Positions 8,514 to 16,500 of a stretch of DNA of 64,000 nucleotides are shown here, in pieces. The notes beneath the pieces were generated by a model. It ran no database searches. It was given only the letters and a program-made list of their open reading frames with translations, and was not told where the DNA came from. Location of the stretch: the NCBI GenBank assembly GCA_934702355.1, contig CAKUXX010000003.1, forward strand, positions 109,984 through 173,983. The letters run 5' to 3'. Made by a program: the position numbers and the translations under genes. Source of the DNA: an uncultured Methanomassiliicoccales archaeon. Its GTDB lineage: Archaea > Thermoplasmatota > Thermoplasmata > Methanomassiliicoccales > Methanomethylophilaceae. Each line of letters starts with the position of its first letter. Within the stretch, counting starts at the first letter, position 1.

Positions 8514-8518
8514 GATCC

Positions 8519-9754
8519 TCACTCGATGATTCCGTAACCGATGAGTCTCCACTTGTTGGAGATCCTTCTGGATATGGCAACCCTCTGACCGGGCTGTATG
8601 CAGACGGGGATCTTGAGTGCCACTTCGGCAGATCCGTTCCTTGCGCTCTTGACCACACCGACAGTGGTTGCGGTACCGACACTCAGCATGAGCGGCTCGT
8701 TGCTCTTGATATCCTCGACGGAGAGCTCCGCAGAGGAACCGACCACACGGTCGAGGAGGACTGTCTTCATGCTGAAGTCGTGAGCGACCCTCGGAAGTTC
8801 GCCGGGACGGCCCAGCACCCTTCCGGTGAGACCGTCGGACTTGGTGATCGATGCATCCAGGCCCGTACCGATGGCGATGAGACCTCCGGGAAGGACCTCA
8901 TCGACCGACCTTCCGCCTGCCTCCAGAGAGGTGATGGTGGTCGTGATCTTCTCGTACACGGTCTTTCCCGCGACCTCGGTCTTCCTTCCGGGCGCGATCT
9001 CGATCTCATCTCCCACTCTGAGGACTCCGCGTGTGAGGGATCCTCCGAGAACCCCTCCCTTCAGGTCCTTCGGCTTGGCGCCGGGGGAGTTGATGTCGAA
9101 GGAACGTGCGATGTGCATGAGCGGGGATGCTTCCGTATCCCTGACGATCTTGGACACGATGTGCTCCTCGATCGCCTCGATCAGCATGTCGATGTTGACC
9201 CCGCGGTTAGCGGAGATGGGGATGATGGGCGCATTCTCTGCGATCGTTCCCTTGACGAATTCCTTGATCTGCTTGTAGTTCTCGATCGCCTGTTCGCGAG
9301 TGACGATATCGATCTTGTTCTGGACGATGATGATCTTGTCGATACCGATGATCGACAGGGCCATCAAATGCTCCTTTGTCTGGGGCTGAGGGCACTTCTC
9401 GTTGGCTGCGACGAGCAGGAGAGCACCGTCCATCAGGGCGGCACCCGAGAGCATGGTCGCCATCAGGGTCTCGTGACCCGGTGCGTCGACGAATGACACG
9501 GCCCTTATGAACTCCGTGTCCGCCCCGCAGTTCTTACATACCTTGGTGGTACCGTAAGCCGCAGGCCCCTGGCATTTGGGGCATTTGTAGAATGCAACAT
9601 CCGCGTACCCGAGACGGATAGAGATGCCTCTCTTCAACTCCTCGGAGTGACGGTCGGTCCACTCACCGGACAGCGCCCTGGTGAGTGTGGTCTTCCCGTG
9701 GTCGACGTGACCGATCATCCCGATGTTGATCTCGGGCTGCTGAGGGACTTTCAT
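8519..9754 (-). CDS. translation initiation factor aIF2 subunit gamma
   Basis: A 411-residue GTPase that, with the alpha and beta subunits, carries initiator Met-tRNA to the small ribosomal subunit. G1 is GHVDHGKTTL near residue 16, G3 is DAPGHE and G4 is NKID. The four-Cys zinc knuckle reads CPKCQGPAAYGTTKVCKNC, and ISIRLGYAD marks switch I. Domains II and III follow. Length matches the family. It is the second gene of the S6e-aIF2gamma-PIN operon; its ATG overlaps the S6e stop by one base. Confidence 0.98.
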   Translation of the reverse strand: MKVPQQPEINIGMIGHVDHGKTTLTRALSGEWTDRHSEELKRGISIRLGYADVAFYKCPKCQGPAAYGTTKVCKNCGADTEFIRAVSFVDAPGHETLMATMLSGAALMDGALLLVAANEKCPQPQTKEHLMALSIIGIDKIIIVQNKIDIVTREQAIENYKQIKEFVKGTIAENAPIIPISANRGVNIDMLIEAIEEHIVSKIVRDTEASPLMHIARSFDINSPGAKPKDLKGGVLGGSLTRGVLRVGDEIEIAPGRKTEVAGKTVYEKITTTITSLEAGGRSVDEVLPGGLIAIGTGLDASITKSDGLTGRVLGRPGELPRVAHDFSMKTVLLDRVVGSSAELSVEDIKSNEPLMLSVGTATTVGVVKSARNGSAEVALKIPVCIQPGQRVAISRRISNKWRLIGYGIIE

Positions 9755-10161
9755 CAGTTCTCCGCGGCGTCCTCACCCTCGGAAGGGTTGAGGCACTCCT
9801 CGATGGTCTTGGGTCCGTACTCGGCAACGCACATGTTGATCTGGACGATCTCTGCGGAAATAGCGGAACCGCGGATAGCGACCCTCCTCCTCTGTCCGGG
9901 GTACTTCTCGTGGAATCCCAGACTCTCGGAGAGCAGAAGCTTGGACCTCTTGGATCCGGGAAGGTCTTTCCTCATAGGGGTACCGTTTCCGTCGGATCCA
10001 CCGGTGATCTTGAGCTTGTAGTCGGGGAGACCAACGAATACTCCATCAACGATCTCTCCGATGTTTACACCAATCAGAGAGTTCGCGTGGTGGCCGGACA
10101 CTGTGACGTTGTAGGACTTTCCAGTCTTGACGTCGTTTACAATGGCTTTGAATTCTACCAT
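9754..10161 (-). CDS. rps6e: 30S ribosomal protein S6e
   Basis: A 135-residue protein of the small subunit. It starts MVEFKAIVNDVKTGKSYNV and contains LIGVNIGEIVDG, KLKITGGSDGNGTPMRKDLPG, RSKLLLSESLGFH and KYPGQRRRVAIRG, the conserved S6e core. The ATG at 10161 is preferred to an upstream in-frame start at 10206 because an AGGTG site lies 6 bases before it and it matches the family N-terminus. The acidic tail ends in the aIF2-gamma start (one-base overlap). Confidence 0.97.
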   Translation of the reverse strand: MVEFKAIVNDVKTGKSYNVTVSGHHANSLIGVNIGEIVDGVFVGLPDYKLKITGGSDGNGTPMRKDLPGSKRSKLLLSESLGFHEKYPGQRRRVAIRGSAISAEIVQINMCVAEYGPKTIEECLNPSEGEDAAEN

Positions 10162-10194
10162 TTGAACACCTGTAGGCTTCGCTATTGAGGTATC

Positions 10195-10204
10195 ATTTAT
10201 AAAC
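10195..10204 (-). promoter_or_regulatory. TATA box of the S6e-aIF2gamma-PIN operon
   Basis: On the minus strand GTTTATAAAT lies about 39 bases before the S6e ATG, placing the predicted transcript start near 10174 with a 13-base leader that includes the AGGTG site. Confidence 0.6.
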
Positions 10205-10230
10205 ATTCGTTTTTGGGAAACCGTTGTGCA

Positions 10231-11550
10231 TCAGTTGAGGAACATCAGCATTCTGGATGTCGCTATCTTCAGCACATCCATGAGGGATCTGCGGCGGTAT
10301 TCCTCGGGATGGCATTCCGCAGAGGCCGCGAGCTCGTCCCTGAAACGGGAGACCAGCTCCGAACAGACATCTTCGGAACGGACCGTGATGCGGAGATTGA
10401 GATCGTCCCCCAGAGAACGGGATGTGAGCGATCCCGTGGACATCATGCAGACCGAACCGTCGGATATCATGATGAAACGGTCCGTGTGACTGTCCGTGAA
10501 GAACACGCGGACACCCGCCATCATCAGCGGGTTGGATGCGGCCAGAGAGTTCCAGGACTGATACCAGAGGTTGCTCCTGCGCGGGAGCAGTACGGAGACC
10601 TCCGCCCCCGAGAAGACGGCCAATTTGAGATGCGAATAGAGATCGTCGTTCGGAGTGAGATAGGGTGCGGCGATCAGCAGACTGGACTTCGTGCCGGATA
10701 TCACATCGGCAAATCCGTTCTCGGCATCGGGCATCCCTCCGCAGTCAGGCCCCGTGGACTCTACGGACACCTGCACATCCGAGTCCGATGCTCCGCACGG
10801 TGCGGAAGGTGCGCATTCGGAACCCGATGCGTAGGCCCAATCAGCCATGAAGCGCATATCCATGTCGGATGCCGACGGGCCCTCGACACGTATCACGGAA
10901 TCATGAAAAAGATATGCGATCCTGCCGTCGATGACCATCATCGAGCGCATGTTGCGGTTGGCTGGACGCATTGCGATGACTGAAATGAATTTTCCGCGGA
11001 AGGTCCTGAACTCCACTCCCGCATTGCGGAGCCTCCTCAGACCCCTGGTTCTGCCGAATCCGTATGTGGATGTCATCAGACAGACGCGCTTCCCAGAACG
11101 GGCGGCCACCTCCAATGAATCTATGAACTCGGGGCGGCGGGGGAGCCTCCTGCACATGATGTGGATGACCTCTTTGGATTCTTCCGTGTCGGCGACCAGG
11201 TCGGGCACAGCCTCGGTGAGGCTCCAGTATGCGCGCACACCGTTGCCCCCTTTGAACACCCCGTCCGAATCGGTCAGGCGTTTCCCGTTGAATGGCAGTC
11301 CTTCGTCCTGCGAGCGCTTGCGGTCGAACATCCTGTCGGATATCAGCGTGCAGCCGAACAGAAGGTACAGCACTACACCCAATCCGGGCAGTATCACTGT
11401 GGTCGCTATCCAGAATATGAGCGACCTTGGATCCATCCTCTCCTTGAACACCAGGACCGCGATCGTCGCCAGGTCCAGGATGAGCAGCGGCAGCCAGATG
11501 GGCTCCACAGCGAACACGAAGCCGAGGAACGGCTTGGTCAGGAAGGACAT
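10231..11550 (-). CDS. phospholipase D/cardiolipin synthase-like membrane protein with degenerate HKD motifs
   Basis: A 439-residue protein with two N-terminal membrane segments (residues about 8-33 and 42-68) in the arrangement of cardiolipin synthases, then two PLD-like lobes. The first expected HxKxxxxD motif reads MRSMMVIDG, with His and Lys replaced and Asp kept. The second region reads HTDRFIMISDG, with His kept but Lys absent and the spacing altered. Canonical transphosphatidylation therefore looks impaired. The gene follows aIF5B by 7 bp. It could be an inactive homologue or an enzyme with altered chemistry; the sequence alone does not decide. Confidence 0.7.
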   Translation of the reverse strand: MSFLTKPFLGFVFAVEPIWLPLLILDLATIAVLVFKERMDPRSLIFWIATTVILPGLGVVLYLLFGCTLISDRMFDRKRSQDEGLPFNGKRLTDSDGVFKGGNGVRAYWSLTEAVPDLVADTEESKEVIHIMCRRLPRRPEFIDSLEVAARSGKRVCLMTSTYGFGRTRGLRRLRNAGVEFRTFRGKFISVIAMRPANRNMRSMMVIDGRIAYLFHDSVIRVEGPSASDMDMRFMADWAYASGSECAPSAPCGASDSDVQVSVESTGPDCGGMPDAENGFADVISGTKSSLLIAAPYLTPNDDLYSHLKLAVFSGAEVSVLLPRRSNLWYQSWNSLAASNPLMMAGVRVFFTDSHTDRFIMISDGSVCMMSTGSLTSRSLGDDLNLRITVRSEDVCSELVSRFRDELAASAECHPEEYRRRSLMDVLKIATSRMLMFLN

Positions 11551-11557
11551 GCCTGCT

Positions 11558-13306
11558 TCACATTCCCCAGAAGGGCTCTTCCCTGCGCTTGATCTCGACG
11601 GTCTCTTCCATGGCCATCTTCTCGTCGTCGTTGAGGTCGAGCGTCTGAAGCTGCTTGTAGCCGGATTCGATGAGGTCGATGTAGATCACATCCTCCTCGT
11701 TGATCTGCCTTCCGACGGTGACGCCCTCGATGGCGACTGCGACCTCCTCGCCCTGCTTGGCCTCCTTCAGGGAATCTTCGCCTGTGTGGATGCTCTTGAT
11801 CCTTCCGGCATCGCGGCCGTCGGGCAGGATGAGGTTCTCCCCGGGCCTTATCCTTCCGGCAAGGACTCTGACACCCACGATGGCGGGCTTGCTGGCGCGG
11901 AATACGCAGTTGGGAAGTATCTTGAACTTGGCAGGGAACGAGAACTCGGACCTCTTGTCGGTATCGGTCTTCTTCTTGCTGTCCTCGACCCACTCGATGT
12001 AGTCGTCGATCAGCTGATAGACGATCTGATTGGTCATGACCTTGAGGTCCTCGTGGTTGGCGAGTTCGGCCTCTGCATCCTTGGAGAGGGTGACGTTGAA
12101 TCCCAGGATGACGCTGTTCTTCTTGTCACCGTAAGCGGCCTCGACGATGTCCCTGCGGGTGATCTCTCCGACCCCGTATTTGCGGATCGGGATGTCGTTG
12201 GCCTTGGCCTCGAACGCCAGCGCCTCGAGGGAACCGATGGCATCCGCCTTGATCGTGATCCCCTTCTCCTGCGTCTCGATCTTGATGCTGGTCTCCTCGG
12301 CCAGGGCCTTGACGGCAGGGTCGTTGGGACCCTTGACGACCACGATGGGCGCTCCGGCAATGACGCCTTCGCAGTTCTGACAGGATATCTTCACACCTGC
12401 GGCGGCATGCAGCTCCTTGACCGAATCGAACCTGTCCCTCGGATCGCGGATCTCGTCGAGGGGCTTGGGCTTGAGGATCGCCTTTATCTTGGTGACCACC
12501 GGCTGTCCCCTGGTGCCCATGGCGACCGTGTCGCCCTTCTTCAGGGTACCGGAGTACAGGATCATATCGAGCGTCTTGCCCAGTCCGCGCTCCTCCTTGA
12601 TCTCAAGGATGGTTCCCCTTCCCGGACCCTCGGCCTTCTCCAGCTGGGTCTCGAGGAAGCGCTGGGCCAGTCCGATGAGCACCAGCAGGAGGTCGGGGAC
12701 GCCTTCCCCTTCCTTTGCGCTGATCGGGACGAGTGCGACCGCCTTGGTGAAATCATCGATCCTGTCGTAGCGGTCGGATGAGATGCCCTGCTCTGCGAGC
12801 TGGGCGATGACAGTGTACAGTTTGTCGTTGAATGCCGCAAGAGTGTGCTCCTGCTGGACCTTCTCCGACAGGATGAACGGACGGCCCTCCTCGCTTATCC
12901 AGCCCTGGATGGTATCGATCTTGTTCAGGGCGATGACGAACGGGGTCTTGTACTGCCTGAGGATGCGTATGGACTCGATTGTCTGGGGCATTATACCCTC
13001 TCTGATATCGATGACCAGTACGGCGAGGTCTGCGAGAGAGCCGCCCCTTGCCCTCAGGGTGACGAAGGAATGGTGTCCGGGAGTGTCTATGAAAAGCAGA
13101 CCGGGGACGTCGAACTTCTTCGAGCCTATCAGCTTGGAGCACACTTTGTAGATGTGCTCTATGGGAACCTCCGTAGCTCCGATGTGCTGCGTGATAGCCC
13201 CGGCCTCACGGGCCTGGACAGAAGTCCCTCTGATACGGTCGAGAAGCTTAGTCTTTCCGTGGTCCACATGACCCAGAACACTGACAACCGGTTGCCTAAT
13301 CGCCAT
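11558..13306 (-). CDS. infB: translation initiation factor aIF5B (IF2-like GTPase)
   Basis: A 582-residue GTPase promoting subunit joining. It starts MAIRQPVVSVLGHVDHGKTK with the P-loop. ITQHIGATEVP is switch I, FIDTPGHHSF is G3 and ALNKIDTIQGW is G4. It is followed by the beta-barrel, the middle domain and C-terminal domain IV (VFRASKPAIVGVRVLAGRIR). There is no long N-terminal extension and no intein. The ATG at 13306 has an AAGGTGG site upstream; an in-frame extension to 13408 lacks conservation. It is the last translation gene of the L7Ae-S28e-L24e-Ndk-aIF5B operon, a conserved archaeal order. Confidence 0.97.
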   Translation of the reverse strand: MAIRQPVVSVLGHVDHGKTKLLDRIRGTSVQAREAGAITQHIGATEVPIEHIYKVCSKLIGSKKFDVPGLLFIDTPGHHSFVTLRARGGSLADLAVLVIDIREGIMPQTIESIRILRQYKTPFVIALNKIDTIQGWISEEGRPFILSEKVQQEHTLAAFNDKLYTVIAQLAEQGISSDRYDRIDDFTKAVALVPISAKEGEGVPDLLLVLIGLAQRFLETQLEKAEGPGRGTILEIKEERGLGKTLDMILYSGTLKKGDTVAMGTRGQPVVTKIKAILKPKPLDEIRDPRDRFDSVKELHAAAGVKISCQNCEGVIAGAPIVVVKGPNDPAVKALAEETSIKIETQEKGITIKADAIGSLEALAFEAKANDIPIRKYGVGEITRRDIVEAAYGDKKNSVILGFNVTLSKDAEAELANHEDLKVMTNQIVYQLIDDYIEWVEDSKKKTDTDKRSEFSFPAKFKILPNCVFRASKPAIVGVRVLAGRIRPGENLILPDGRDAGRIKSIHTGEDSLKEAKQGEEVAVAIEGVTVGRQINEEDVIYIDLIESGYKQLQTLDLNDDEKMAMEETVEIKRREEPFWGM

Positions 13307-13364
13307 GTCCGCCACCTTATAAACGTAATTAAGAGGTTTGGGGTGTAAATGGTTTCGCTTGAAA

Positions 13365-13820
13365 TCACTCGTAGATCCACTTGTCGGAGGTCCTGTCATA
13401 GGAGACAAGTTCCTCGGGCTTGAAGAAGATGGAGATCTCCCTCTTGGCGGACTCGACGGAGTCCGATCCGTGGATGATGTTCATTCCGGTGACCATGGCG
13501 TAGTCTCCGCGGATTGTTCCGGGAGCGGAGTCGGCAGGGTTCGTCTTGCCCATCATGTTCCTGCAGATGGACACGGCGTTCTCGCCCTCCAGGACCATTG
13601 CCATGACGGGTCCGGAAGTGATGTAGGAAATGAGTGAGGGGAAGAAGGGCTTGCCCTTGTGCTCGCCGTAGTGGTTCTCTGCGACGTCCTTGGAGATGAC
13701 CATCATCTTCATTCCGATGATCTTCAGTCCTTTCTTCTCGAAGCGGGAGAGGATCTCTCCGCAGAGTCCGCGCTGGACTCCGTCGGGCTTGACCATGAGG
13801 TAGGTCTGCTCCATGGCCAT
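13365..13820 (-). CDS. ndk: nucleoside diphosphate kinase
   Basis: A 151-residue enzyme transferring the gamma phosphate between nucleoside triphosphates and diphosphates through a phospho-histidine. Motifs: EQTYLMVKPDGVQRGLCGEI; NHYGEHKGKPFF; and the active-site GTIRGDYAMVTGMNIIHGSDS with the catalytic His in NIIHGSDS. Three close in-frame ATGs (13826, 13820 and 13814) are possible. I chose 13820 for its distance from the AGAGGA site, while 13826 would give an ATGA overlap with L24e. Confidence 0.96.
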   Translation of the reverse strand: MAMEQTYLMVKPDGVQRGLCGEILSRFEKKGLKIIGMKMMVISKDVAENHYGEHKGKPFFPSLISYITSGPVMAMVLEGENAVSICRNMMGKTNPADSAPGTIRGDYAMVTGMNIIHGSDSVESAKREISIFFKPEELVSYDRTSDKWIYE

Positions 13821-13822
13821 GA

Positions 13823-14047
13823 TCATTCCTCTTTCTTCTCAGCGGCCTTGAGCCTGGCTGCCTTCTCGGTGGCTGCCTTCTCAGTCCACTCTGTGGTCCT
13901 CGCGACCCTCTTGAGCTCGATCATGTTCTTGTAGCACTTGTTGGCGTCGAAGAACAGGATTGTACCGTCTTTCTTGACGTACATCTTTCCGGTTCCGGGC
14001 TCGATGGGGGCTCCGCAGAAGGAGCACTTCCTTGTCATGTCTACCAT
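13823..14047 (-). CDS. rpl24e: 50S ribosomal protein L24e
   Basis: A 74-residue protein with a treble-clef-like zinc ribbon. CSFCGAPIEPGTGKMYVKKD is canonical, but the expected second Cys pair reads FFDANKCYKN, so the third Cys is replaced by Asp and only three Cys ligands remain. The Ala/Lys/Glu-rich tail is typical. The start at 14047 (MVDMTRKCSFC) has a GAGGTG site 6 bases upstream; an in-frame GTG at 14056 is less likely. Confidence 0.93.
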   Translation of the reverse strand: MVDMTRKCSFCGAPIEPGTGKMYVKKDGTILFFDANKCYKNMIELKRVARTTEWTEKAATEKAARLKAAEKKEE

Positions 14048-14052
14048 CGAAA

Positions 14053-14265
14053 TCACCTCATTCCGAGCTTACGGGCCTCTCTGGATGTTTCCCTGAGCAT
14101 CAGGATGTCTCCCATCCTGACAGGACCCATGATGTTCCTTGTGATGATCCTTCCTTTGTCGCGACCGTCGAGTACACGGACTTTGACCTGGGTAGCCTCC
14201 CCGGTCATTCCGGTCCTGCCGATGATCTCGACAACCTCCGAGGGGATGCTGTCAGTGTCGACCAT
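14053..14265 (-). CDS. rps28e: 30S ribosomal protein S28e
   Basis: A 70-residue OB-fold small-subunit protein. PSEVVEIIGRTGMTGEATQV and VRVLDGRDKGRIITRNIMGP, then VRMGDILMLRETSREARKL, match S28e over its whole length. It lies 10 bp after L7Ae and just ahead of L24e in the operon. Confidence 0.97.
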   Translation of the reverse strand: MVDTDSIPSEVVEIIGRTGMTGEATQVKVRVLDGRDKGRIITRNIMGPVRMGDILMLRETSREARKLGMR

Positions 14266-14275
14266 TCAGCTCACC

Positions 14276-14641
14276 TCAGTTCTTCAGTGCTGCAACAGCC
14301 TGGGCGATCTCTTCACAGAGGGCTTTTCCCTTTCCGACATCCATGATTGCGACGGACGCGGCGGGCTTGTCGAGTCCGATTGCCTTTCCGAGCTCGACCT
14401 TGCTGGGAACGTAGACGTAGGGGACGTTCCTCTCGTCGCAGAGTGCGGGCATGTGAGCGAGGATCTCCGGGGGCTCGACGTCGGTTGCCATGATGACGAT
14501 GGCAGCGGCGCTGCGCTCGACGACCTTGGTGACCTCGTTGGTTCCCTTCTTGATCTTTCCGCCGTCCCTGGCCATCTCGGCGAGGGAGTAGGCTTTGTCG
14601 GAGAGTTCCTTGGGTGTCTCAAACTTCACAAATACAGACAT
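14276..14641 (-). CDS. rpl7ae: 50S ribosomal protein L7Ae
   Basis: A 121-residue RNA-binding protein that recognises kink-turns in rRNA, C/D guide RNAs and RNase P. Motifs: KIKKGTNEVTKVVERSAA with the k-turn contact Asn-Glu, VIMATDVEPPEILAHMP, CDERNVPYVYV and SKVELGKAIG. The ATG at 14641 is preceded by GAGGT; the longer frame to 14686 is leader sequence. First gene of the operon. Confidence 0.97.
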   Translation of the reverse strand: MSVFVKFETPKELSDKAYSLAEMARDGGKIKKGTNEVTKVVERSAAAIVIMATDVEPPEILAHMPALCDERNVPYVYVPSKVELGKAIGLDKPAASVAIMDVGKGKALCEEIAQAVAALKN

Positions 14642-14722
14642 TTCAATTACCTCTTTCAGACGCTCAAAGGCGCCTTCATCATTCATCGGCTCTTGGAGAG
14701 CATCCCGACTAACTGATTGTGG

Positions 14723-14731
14723 TATATAAAC
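14723..14731 (-). promoter_or_regulatory. TATA box of the L7Ae-S28e-L24e-Ndk-aIF5B operon
   Basis: On the minus strand GTTTATATA lies about 85 bases before the L7Ae ATG, predicting a leader of about 55-60 bases. That is long compared with neighbouring genes and leaves room for a leader element. Confidence 0.5.
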
Positions 14732-14758
14732 GTACTCAGACTACGGGTCTTGTCAAGA

Positions 14759-15088
14759 TTAACACTGTGTCGACCTTCGATGATGGGCCTCGTAAAGCAG
14801 TATTCTGTCCCGGAGGACCTCTTCCCTGAAATCCCCCCTCATGGCCCTCTCGCTGACTATGCTTACCTCTGTTCCCAGAGCCTCCTCGAGCCTGCCGTAG
14901 AATCCTCCCATCCTGAACAGCCCGATGCCTTCGGGAGGGACGATGCAGAAGTCATAGTCGCTGTCGGGACGGTTGTCACCGCGGGCCCTCGAGCCGAAAA
15001 GGTACACGCGTATCATCCCGTACTCTGCCGCTATGGGACCGACGATACGACTGAGTTCGTCGAACGTGTATCCCCGAACTTCGCTCAT
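14759..15088 (-). CDS. MNT-type minimal nucleotidyltransferase
   Basis: A 109-residue protein with the nucleotidyltransferase core VYLFGSRARGDNRPDSDYDF (GSxARG followed by DSDYD with two metal-binding Asp). Such proteins usually pair with HEPN partners as antitoxins or AMPylating enzymes. No HEPN gene is adjacent here: upstream (higher coordinates) is a GT-C glycosyltransferase on the same strand, 36 bp away. Confidence 0.8.
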   Translation of the reverse strand: MSEVRGYTFDELSRIVGPIAAEYGMIRVYLFGSRARGDNRPDSDYDFCIVPPEGIGLFRMGGFYGRLEEALGTEVSIVSERAMRGDFREEVLRDRILLYEAHHRRSTQC

Positions 15089-15124
15089 TGAGACGGGATG
15101 TTGCCTGCGTTATATGAACAAGAC

Positions 15125-16387
15125 TCAGACTTCAGGTTCGGCACAGGCTCCGCATTCTCCAGAGCACATCGATTCCCTGAACACAATATACAGTATAGAA
15201 CACGCCACGACATTCCTGATCAGGATGAGCATCATCCCCGCAGTACCTATGTCCCCTCCGCAGTACCCCGCATTGAATGCGAAGAGCAGCTGTGTGAGCA
15301 GCAACGTCAGGATCGTCAGACAGGTGACCTTCTTTGCGAAGCCGCCCCCGGGCCCGAACACGTGCAGCATCGCGACCGACGGGATGATCCATATCAGGTA
15401 CTGTGCGGAGAACACCTTGTTGACCAGCATGAACAGCAGGAGAACCACCATGATGCTCAGATTGAGCACGTGCAGATCGGTCTCGGGAGCACGCATGTGC
15501 CTGACCGCGAACACGATGTAGAACAGGACTATGCTCAGAAGCATCAGGGGCAGCAGGATCCCTGCCACGGCATCGGGGACCGGGCCGATCAGGTTGTCCG
15601 ATCCGAAGCTGTTGTCCACGAAGAGTTGGATCCTCGCATCGAACAGGCCTGTCAGCGACAGCGGATACAGGACGGATGCCGCCACGGACTCCAGCTGGAG
15701 CGGCCTGTCCGTATGGTACCCGAGGAACGATGTCGCCATCTCTGGATCGATAAGCCAGAACACGGCCATGACCACTGCCCCGGTCAGAACGAACACGGCG
15801 GTTCCCCTGACGGCGTCCCTCGTGCATCCGCGACCTATCAGATACATAACGAACAGCGGGAAGACGATTATAGGATACAGCTTCGCCAATGTGCCCAATG
15901 CCAGAAGGAGGAACGCCAATTCGTATCTCCTCTCGGAGAACAGAACGAACGCTCCCAGGACGAACACCATCGGCACTATGTCGTAGCGGTCGACCACGAA
16001 CTCAAACATCAGCAGGATCAGGATCGTGTAGACCAGCATGGCCTTCTTCTTGTCGCGTCCGAGGTTCCCGGCGGCCCTTGCCACCAGGCACATCCCGATG
16101 ACCACGAACACCAGCATCTCCACTACGTATGCGACGTTGTACGTCCACGGCTGATCCGCGAAGATCCCTGGTATCGCCATGAAGACTATCGCGAACGGGG
16201 GGTACTCCATCGCCGGGACCTCGCCATGGAACAGCGGATAAACGTTCTTCCAATAGCGGTCGCGGACAACCTCTGTCTCGATGCCGAACTGGCTGACAAG
16301 AATGAGATAGACCGCACAGGTGACCAACAGTACCAGGACTAAGACAGCCCCGAACCGTACAGCGCCCCTGTCACCAGTGCAATCCAT
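15125..16387 (-). CDS. GT-C superfamily membrane glycosyltransferase (GT87-like)
   Basis: A 420-residue protein with about ten hydrophobic segments. After the first helix comes a lumenal loop with acidic and aromatic residues (VYPLFHGEVPAMEYPPFAIV), then DRYDIVPMVFVL, the KLYP motif (LAKLYPIIVFPLF), the loop GYHTDRPLQLES and NKVFSAQYLIWI. This pattern is shared with three other proteins in the window (16501, 40450 and 41776) and resembles GT87/DUF2029 mannosyltransferases that use polyprenyl-phosphate-sugar donors. It is divergent from the paralogue at 16501 across a 113-bp promoter gap. The acceptor is unknown. Confidence 0.75.
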   Translation of the reverse strand: MDCTGDRGAVRFGAVLVLVLLVTCAVYLILVSQFGIETEVVRDRYWKNVYPLFHGEVPAMEYPPFAIVFMAIPGIFADQPWTYNVAYVVEMLVFVVIGMCLVARAAGNLGRDKKKAMLVYTILILLMFEFVVDRYDIVPMVFVLGAFVLFSERRYELAFLLLALGTLAKLYPIIVFPLFVMYLIGRGCTRDAVRGTAVFVLTGAVVMAVFWLIDPEMATSFLGYHTDRPLQLESVAASVLYPLSLTGLFDARIQLFVDNSFGSDNLIGPVPDAVAGILLPLMLLSIVLFYIVFAVRHMRAPETDLHVLNLSIMVVLLLFMLVNKVFSAQYLIWIIPSVAMLHVFGPGGGFAKKVTCLTILTLLLTQLLFAFNAGYCGGDIGTAGMMLILIRNVVACSILYIVFRESMCSGECGACAEPEV

Positions 16388-16471
16388 GATTTGAAGTTGA
16401 TTTGTTGCTTTATAATTCTTTCAACCGTGACTTCGACCGTTCCGAACGTTCCACATTTTAAAACAAACCCC

Positions 16472-16480
16472 ATTTATAAC
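16472..16480 (+). promoter_or_regulatory. TATA box of the GT-C gene at 16501
   Basis: ATTTATAAC is centred about 25 bases before the ATG at 16501. Without a Shine-Dalgarno sequence this fits a leaderless message. Confidence 0.6.
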
Positions 16481-16500
16481 CCATCCAACTGAATCGGAAT

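Noticed and set aside
14759..15120. MNT-HEPN toxin-antitoxin pair
   Set aside because: Only the nucleotidyltransferase is present; the neighbouring gene is a GT-C enzyme with no HEPN features.
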